DNA of 7,174 bases from the NCBI GenBank assembly GCA_964629965.1, contig CAZVRZ010000222.1, positions 1 to 7,174 of the forward strand. The letters are read 5' to 3'. The notes under the pieces were generated by a model. The model saw only the letters and a program-made list of their open reading frames with translations. It ran no database searches and was not told where the DNA came from. Both the position numbers and the translations under genes were made by a program. Shown one piece after another: positions 1 to 6,500 of this stretch. How positions within the stretch are numbered: position 1 is the stretch's first letter; every line of letters starts with the position of its first letter. This DNA comes from CAZVRZ01 sp964629965. Its GTDB lineage: Bacteria > Chloroflexota > Anaerolineae > Anaerolineales > UBA4823.

Positions 1-2
1 CC

Positions 3-68
3 GAGATGCTGGACGTGCTGCTGGGCTGGACCCTGCTGGGCGACCCCACCCTCGTTATCCAACCGTAG
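3..68 (+). CDS. 3' end of a gene, possibly a C25 (gingipain-like) peptidase
   Basis: Only the last 21 codons and the TAG stop are visible; the start lies left of the window. The frame is chosen because it ends just before a strong terminator and shows the same G/C-ending codons as the large gene downstream. The peptide ends with GWTLLGDPTLVIQP. A closing LxGDPxLxI segment is typical of the C-terminal end of family C25 cysteine peptidase domains, which are secreted proteases, so that family is my first guess. This rests on a short motif recalled from memory; no catalytic residues are in view. Another secreted or unrelated protein ending in a similar peptide cannot be excluded. The gene is co-directional with the giant gene that follows but separated from it by a terminator and 337 bp. 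Confidence 0.6.
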   Translation, partial: EMLDVLLGWTLLGDPTLVIQP

Positions 69-97
69 AGACGAAGCAGAACATATCGTTCGAAATA

Positions 98-126
98 GGG
101 CGAAGTGGAAACGCTTCGCCCTTTTT
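98..126 (+). terminator. Rho-independent terminator of the upstream gene
   Basis: A perfect 8-bp GC-rich stem, GGGCGAAG (98-105) with CTTCGCCC (114-121), closes an 8-nt gap that can shrink to 6 nt through a T-G wobble. It is followed directly by a T run (122-126). It lies 30 bp after the TAG stop of the preceding gene. It should end that transcript and isolate the giant gene as its own transcription unit. Confidence 0.9.
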
Positions 127-188
127 GCATGTATTTACCTGCCTGCGCACACCTGGGCTATCAATAGTGAAAGGCTCTAAGAATTCCA

Positions 189-222
189 TATCCGAAATTG
201 GATAGATGCGGTAAAATCTATC
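189..222. repeat. Two overlapping inverted repeats (alternative hairpins)
   Basis: TATCC (189-193) and GGATA (200-204) form a 5-bp inverted repeat with a 6-nt loop. GATAGAT (201-207) and ATCTATC (216-222) form a perfect 7-bp inverted repeat with an 8-nt loop. The two share bases 201-204, so they cannot form together. They lie about 90 bp upstream of the best promoter, so they would more likely act as protein-binding DNA sites than as leader RNA, unless an undetected promoter lies further upstream. The function is unknown, and chance occurrence in AT-rich DNA is possible. Confidence 0.4.
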
Positions 223-314
223 TGCTATAGAGAAAATTGGCGGGATAGACCCTTATGGATTCCTTATTTTCTCCGACGGTACCAATGTTTCCCTGCGATG
301 AACTGTTTGCAAGT

Positions 315-343
315 TTGATATGCAATGGTCGCTAAATTATGCT
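315..343 (+). promoter_or_regulatory. Putative sigma70-type promoter of the giant gene
   Basis: TTGATA (315-320) matches the -35 consensus at five of six positions. TATGCT (338-343) matches the -10 consensus at four of six, and the spacer is exactly 17 bp. Transcription would start near 350, giving a leader of about 55 nt before the ATG at 406. There is no extended -10 TG. Position, spacing and orientation fit the gene, but this is read by eye and has not been scored against background. Confidence 0.5.
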
Positions 344-370
344 ATGCTGATGATAGCGAATTTAAATTAT
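333..370. promoter_or_regulatory. Possible operator: inverted repeat flanked by direct repeats
   Basis: GCTAT (341-345) and ATAGC (353-357) form an inverted repeat with a 7-bp gap, overlapping the end of the predicted -10 box and the expected start site. It is flanked by two copies of TAAATTAT (333-340 and 363-370) spaced 30 bp apart, close to three helical turns. The arrangement could bind a dimeric regulator at the promoter. The arms are short and the region is AT-rich, so coincidence is a real alternative. Confidence 0.3.
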
Positions 371-385
371 TAAGTATTCTCTGGT

Positions 386-394
386 AGAAGAAAG
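386..394 (+). promoter_or_regulatory. Weak ribosome binding site deciding the ATG start
   Basis: The purine run AGAAGAAAG ends 11 bases before the ATG at 406. It is only a partial match to the anti-Shine-Dalgarno sequence. An in-frame GTG at 394 overlaps the run and would have no usable spacing, and an in-frame TAG at 385-387 closes the frame upstream. ATG 406 is therefore preferred. Confidence 0.5.
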
Positions 395-405
395 TGACAC
401 TGTTT

Positions 406-522
406 ATGGGTTGGAAAATTTTCTCTCGTTCGTCCGGTTTACCGCGCTTCGTTTCGATTGCTCTGCTCGTTGCGATCCTGTTCGGGCTCGTCTCCCTGGC
501 CACCCCAAGCCCGGCCTATGCG
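406..522 (+). other. Sec signal peptide of the giant protein
   Basis: Residues 1-39 show a positively charged n-region (K4, R8, R14), a hydrophobic core (about 15-32, VSIALLVAILFGLVSLA) and a c-region ending in AYA before ANP. This predicts signal peptidase I cleavage after residue 39. There is no lipobox cysteine and no twin-arginine motif, so ordinary Sec export is expected. The 14-residue n-region is fairly long, but the GTG alternative start would only lengthen it. Confidence 0.9.
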
Positions 523-3500
523 GCGAATCCTGCTCCGGTGCAGGTTTTTTACGTCACCCTGCCCGAGGCTGATGCCCTGACCGTGCTCGATGCCATCAAC
601 TCCACCGCCGCCTCGCCCATCACCACTTATTTCTCCATCGCCATCGGTGTGAACGGGACATACGTTTATTATGACCAGTGGGAGAATGGCTACGACTCGG
701 ACCTGGCTAATCCCAGCAACGAGTTCAGCAGCAGCAACCCCGGCGGCACCCAGATCTGGGGTAATAGTTGGGCCGCGGACGGCTGCGCCCCCAACAAGAA
801 TGGCGTGACCCTGACCTGCTCCAATGCGAACGACATCTTCGTCGCCGGGGACGTCATTATCCCCAGTAACAATGTCCCGCTTCCCAGGAACAGCAGCGTG
901 ATCCTTTTCGACGCCAAAGACAAGGTGGGCGCCAGCAGCTCCATCGCCATGGCACACGCCACCTGGGCGGCCGGCTCTGGCACGCTGAACGCCTTCGGCC
1001 ATGAGATGTACTCGACGACGGAATGGGGCACGGTGTACGAGTCTCCGGTGGGTACGAACACCGCCTACCCTGCCCAGGGCTACTCGGGCCAGGGCATGTT
1101 TGAGTACAGTGCGCTGTCGATCATGGCGGCCCAGAACAATACCACCGTGCAGATCGATGCAGACGCCAACGGTAGCTACGAGACCAGCATCGTCCTCCAG
1201 GAAGGCGGCGCCTACCTGGCTGTGGGAGTCAGGCAAGGCGCCCGTCTGCAAACCACCGATACCACCAAGCCGATCCAGGTTTTACTACTGACAGGCGATA
1301 TCGGCTCGAACTACGAGTCGCGCGACATGAACCTGCTGCCGGTGAGCGCCTTTGGCAGCAGCTACTGGAGCCCGGTGGGCGTCAATACAGGCGCTTCCTT
1401 CACACCCGGTCCCACCCGTCTGTTCCTCTATAATCCCAGCGCCAACGGCAGCATCTACATCACCTGCAAGCAGCGTTCCCCCACCAACCCCGCCACCATC
1501 ATTACAGTGACCCGGGGGCCAGTGGCGGCCCGCGGCATCGCCTATGTGGATCTGACCAACAACTCGGGGGCCAACTGCTTTGCCTCCGACGGCAGCGGGG
1601 CCCCCACACCCGCCACCAAGATTTTTGCCATTGGCACCGTGGATACCGCCGTCAATGGCGTGAGCGCTGGCCAGGCCGGCGACTGGAGCTTCACCCTCTA
1701 CCCCGACAACTTCCTGTCGACAGACGCCCTGGTGGGCCTGGGCCTGGGCAAAGACCCCACCAATGCCACCTCAACCGAGAATGGCAGCCCGCTCTGGGTC
1801 ACATCAGCCTGCAGCACGAACAATTATGTTTATGTGGACTGGAACAACGATGGCACACCAGATAAGGTTGACTTGAACGGCGACGGCGATACGACAGATA
1901 CAAATGTTGACAGCATCAATGAAACCACTTCGAACAACGGCATGCTCATCACCCAGTACAAGTCGACGCGCCTGTTCGAACCAGATCGGGATGCAGAGCC
2001 CTTTGACCAGACCGGAGCGCGCGTCTGGAGCCGCACCGCCTCCGGTGTAGGTAATGGCGGCACACCCGGCTGCAACCTGGCGCTGGCATGGGGCCAGGAC
2101 CCGCGCACGGCCAGCGCAGCCGCGCCGGGCCTGGATGTGGGCACCTCCGTCCCACCCATGCGGCTGATGGAAGGCACTAAGAGCATGGAACTGAAGACCG
2201 ATGCCGATAGCGATGGCCTGCTCAGCCCTGGCGACACAGCCACCACGTACATCACCATCAAGAACACCGGCTCCAGCACCGCCAATAATGTCTACGTTTA
2301 CGACGCCGGCGTGCCAGTCAATACAACCTATGTGCAGGCCTCCCCGGGCCCCGGCACTGAAATATGCCTCGTGAGCGCCTGTCCTGGCAGCGGCTGGACA
2401 TCCATCCCCGATGATGGCTCTGGCACTCCCTTCCCATTAGATGCGAATGCGCCAACCGGCATCTCGTTGGGCAACCTGGCTCCCGGCGCAACCTTCTATG
2501 TTCGCTTTGATATCTTGCTGGGTAACCTCAATCCCGCTGATGTTTATGGAGAGATTTCTAACTGCGATGTTGCCTCCTCTACCGGCGGCGTTGTGCAAAG
2601 CTGCGCCACCAGCCTGGTGGCCTCGCATGATTGGGGCGATCTGCCCGATAGTTACGGCACCTCGCTGTCCACCGACGGCCCGAGGCATTCCCCAACTGAT
2701 AACAACCCCAGTCTGACGCTGAAACTAGGCAGCAATTACGACCGTGACCTGCAGGGCCAGCCCACTACCAACGCCGACGGCGATGACCTGAACCAGACCA
2801 CCCTTCCCAAGGCGGATGATGAAGACGGCATCGTCATCAGCGGCCCCCAACCTGCCTGGCAGAGCGGCGGCACAGCTGAAATCGATGTCACAGTGACGAA
2901 CGGCCCCGGCTGCCTGAATGCCTGGATGGACTTCACCGGCGACAGCGGCGCCACACCCCCCGCCGCTGACGGCAACTTTACCAAGACCGGCGGCTACGAC
3001 GCTTACTCTTCCTACACGGAGCACATCGTCCAGAACCTGGCAGTGGTCGCAGGCACGTCAACCATCAATGTCACGGTTCCGCCAGGGGCAATCGGGCCTT
3101 CTGGCGCCTACTTCCGTTTCCGCCTCAGCCCGCGCGATGGCGACGGTAATTGTACTGCTCCCATCGGGCCGACTGGTTTCGTATCCGGCGGTGAGGTGGA
3201 AGACTACTTCATCGTCCCTGCCGACCTGTCCATCACCAAGACGGATGGCGAAACCACCGTCGCTCCCGGGGACCCGATTGAATACACCCTGACGATCAAG
3301 AACAACGGCCTGGCCACTGCCACCGGTGTGAAGCTGGAGGATACGATCGATGAGGACGGGGACAACCTCACCTATCAAAGCATCATCTGTGCCCCGCCCC
3401 TTGCCGACAACGATCCCACTGTCGTTGGATCGAAATACACCTGGGACCTGGCAGACCTGGCCCCCGGGGCGAGCACGAGCTGCACGGTGAGCGTGTCGGT

Positions 3501-6500
3501 TGACACTTTACTGCCTGATGAAATCACTCCCCTGCCTGACGGCACTTCGCTGATCAATTATGCTCACGTCAGCACCACCGCGCTGGAAGTGAACATCACC
3601 GATAACGAGTCATCCGATATCGACCTCACCAAAACCGATCCTTTACCGGACCTGCGGGTGACGAAGAGCGATGGAGTCACGCAAGTGCTGGCCGGCGGCG
3701 AGCTGAAATACACCATCCAGTACACCAACACAGGCACCGTCCCTGCCACGCTCGTCAACATCGTGGATACGCTTCCGGCGAACGTGACCTACCAATCCTA
3801 CTCGTCATCCCCCAGCATCACGTGTACGCCCCCACCCGCCACCGTGGTCACCTGCAATGTTGGCCCGGTCGCGGTTAACGGCTCTGGATGGGTCCAGATC
3901 ACCGTCAAAGTCATCGGCACCGAGCCAACCGGGGTTGCCGTGCTGAACCGGGTGAGCATCGCTGGGGCAGAAGGCGACCTCAACCCGGCTGATAACAGCG
4001 CCAGCGACAGCGATGTGATCGTCTCGCCCTACGTGGTGACGCAAAAGAGCGCCTTCGGGCCAGACGCCCTCGGAGAAGTCACTTACTCCATCTACTGGCA
4101 CAACAACAGCACCGCCGCAGCCGGAAATGTGGTCATTGTAGATGATCTTGACCTGACACCCAATACGACCCTGGTCTCTGGCAGTATCACCGGCGGCGGG
4201 ATATATGATGTAACCGAGCACACCATCACCTGGTACCTGGGCATCCAGCCAGCCGGCGCCAGCGGCACGCTCAGCTTCAAGGTGACCCTGGATTCCGGCG
4301 CCGGCGGCGCCTTGCAAACGGCTCCCACCCTCTCCACCGAAACGGGCGCCGGCAGCCTGACCATCACCAGCACCACTACCGCCTACACTTCGCTGCCGTG
4401 GTGCGATTCGGACTTTAACCCCGCCTGTCTTGCCTTCCGCGGCATTTTCACAGGCACCAACGGCATCGGGCCGCTCGGCTGGGCCGACAACCCGCGCTCG
4501 GGCGTTTTCAACGAAACCCCACCACTACCAGCCCAGACCTGGACTCAGCCTGGCGCAGCCTCCACTGCTGAGGCGTATTACTGGCTGCCGGCGGCGACCC
4601 TCGACGCCGAGTGGGTCTCGATGAAAGACGAGGGCCTCACTTACTCAAATAACTCCTTCTTCCGCCAGGCCTTCTGCACGCCGCTCAACGCCGGCGACCT
4701 GTCTGCCAGCCTGAGCCTGGCCAGCGATGACCTCTCCACCGTCTATCTCAACGGAGTCTACGTGGGGCAGCACCTGGGCGCCGGCAGTTCCTCAACCCTC
4801 GACGCCAGCGACGGCGTCCAATCGGGCATCAATATTCTGGCCATCAAGCTCGTCAACAACACCCACGGCGGCCATCCCTTCCCGCCGCCTTGCGAAGGCT
4901 GCGACCACAGTGGCCTGCTCTTCAACCTGCAGGCCAGCTTCGGCAGCCTGCTGCCCTTTGCCTCTGGGCCTGCGATGACCCTGGAAGACCAGATTGTGAC
5001 CGTTTCGGTGGATGAGAATGCGCTCAACGGCCGCAAGCCTTACTCATACAAGTTCGATTTCGGCGATGACACCCCGGTCGTCGATTTCCAGGCTGCCTCC
5101 AGTCTTCCGCACACCTACGACGAACCCGGCACGTATGTCGTGACGGTGACGGCGCGCGCCGTCTACGGCTGCACCGGCACCGACCAGGTGACCATCCAGG
5201 TGCTGCCGGCCGGCAGCAAACTGCTGGCCAACAGGGCAACCGTATCCTACGTATCCTACCGGATGGAAGGCGAAAACCTCGTGCCCCTCGTGGAATTCAA
5301 CAGTGAAACCGGCGCCGGCCTCCTGCTGGCGGGGACAATTGGCGACCGCGTTTGGCTGGACGAGAACAGAAACGGCATCCAGGATGCCGGGGAAGCGGGC
5401 CTTGCCAATGTCACCATTGAGCTTAGGGATTCTAGCAATAATCTAATCGCTACCACCGTCACCGATGCCAACGGGAACTACATCTTCAAGAACGTTCCGG
5501 TGGCCACATACCAGGTGGTTGTGGATACTGACAGCCTGCCAACCGGTCTGGCGCCAACCTATGACGAGGACGGTAGTATCCCAACGCCGCACACCACCTC
5601 CGTGGACTTATCCTACAACGCCGAGCACACCACTGCCGACTTCGGCTACAACTGGCCATCCACCGGCGGCGCCATCGGCGACCGTGTTTGGATCGATGCA
5701 GACGGCGACGGCATACAGGATGCCGCCGAGATGGGGCTGAGCGGCGTGACCGTCATGCTGTACTACGACTCGAATGAGGATGGGATTTTCGATGACCCCT
5801 ACAATGTGGGTGGCTATGACCCGGTGCGTACCACCGATGCCACCGGCAACTACATCTTCAACAACTTGCCGCCAGGCGCTTACGGGGTACGCGTCACGGC
5901 CCCCGCCGGCTACACTCAAACAGGCGACCCGGACAGCACGCTGGATAACCAGATCACCACCCCCATCAAGCTCACCCCCGAGTCGGTGCAGGTGTACCTC
6001 AAAGCCGATTTCGGCTATATGCCAAATGAAGACACGGGCGCCACGATTGGCGATACCATCTGGCTGGATACCAATGCCAACGGAAACCTGGACGGCTTTG
6101 AAAGTCGTATCCCCCAGGTAACGGTCGCGTTGATCAAAGATATCAATGGCGACGGCATGTACCAGCCCGGCGCCGACCTGATCGTTGCCTCCGCTATCAC
6201 CGACGCCAGTGGTTACTACCAGTTCGATGGTGTGCCAGTGGCCGATGGCGTTGGAACGGACGACTACCTGGTGTGGGTAAACGATATCAATAACGTGCTA
6301 ACTGGGTTGTTGCCGACTTACGACGATGATGGCGTGGGCACACCACACATCAGCGCGGTTACTAACCTGGCACCCGCAGGCAATCCACTGCAAGACTTCG
6401 GCTACGCTCCGCCTGGGCAGACCTCAGAGAAGGGGTTGATCGGGGATACGATCTTCCTGGACCGGAACAATGACGGCGAGTACGCTCCTGGCGAAGGGCT

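Larger units (their letters stand above)
127..405. other. AT-rich intergenic region
   Basis: This stretch between the terminator and the giant gene is clearly richer in A/T than the coding DNA on either side. I see no tRNA, known riboswitch or convincing gene. It contains overlapping inverted repeats near 189-222, a sigma70-like promoter near 315-343, and a small inverted repeat flanked by an 8-bp direct repeat near 333-370. A 26-codon ATG frame at 255-335 has no strong ribosome binding site and looks like chance. Confidence 0.7.

Noticed and set aside
127..300. A riboswitch or small RNA in the intergenic region
   Set aside because: I could not match a conserved riboswitch core, and the region lies upstream of the best promoter. 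The inverted repeats alone are not enough to call an RNA.
255..335. A 26-codon ATG frame in the intergenic region
   Set aside because: There is no good ribosome binding site, it overlaps the -35 region of the predicted promoter, and its codon use is unlike the neighbouring genes.
394..405. GTG at 394 as an alternative in-frame start of the giant protein
   Set aside because: The only purine-rich ribosome binding site overlaps or abuts this codon, leaving no spacing. ATG 406 gives a normal signal peptide.
439..1251. A 270-codon open frame on the minus strand opposite the start of the giant gene
   Set aside because: It is rich in Gly, Val, Ala, Arg and His with no recognisable domain, and it lies opposite a frame with a signal peptide and family motifs. 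GC-rich codon use on the plus strand produces such antisense open frames by chance.
1830..4376. Several 60-170-codon minus-strand and alternative plus-strand frames across the giant gene
   Set aside because: All overlap a continuous frame with strong domain matches. Their translations are Pro/Arg/Ser- or Val/Gly-rich and low in complexity, as expected of shadow frames.
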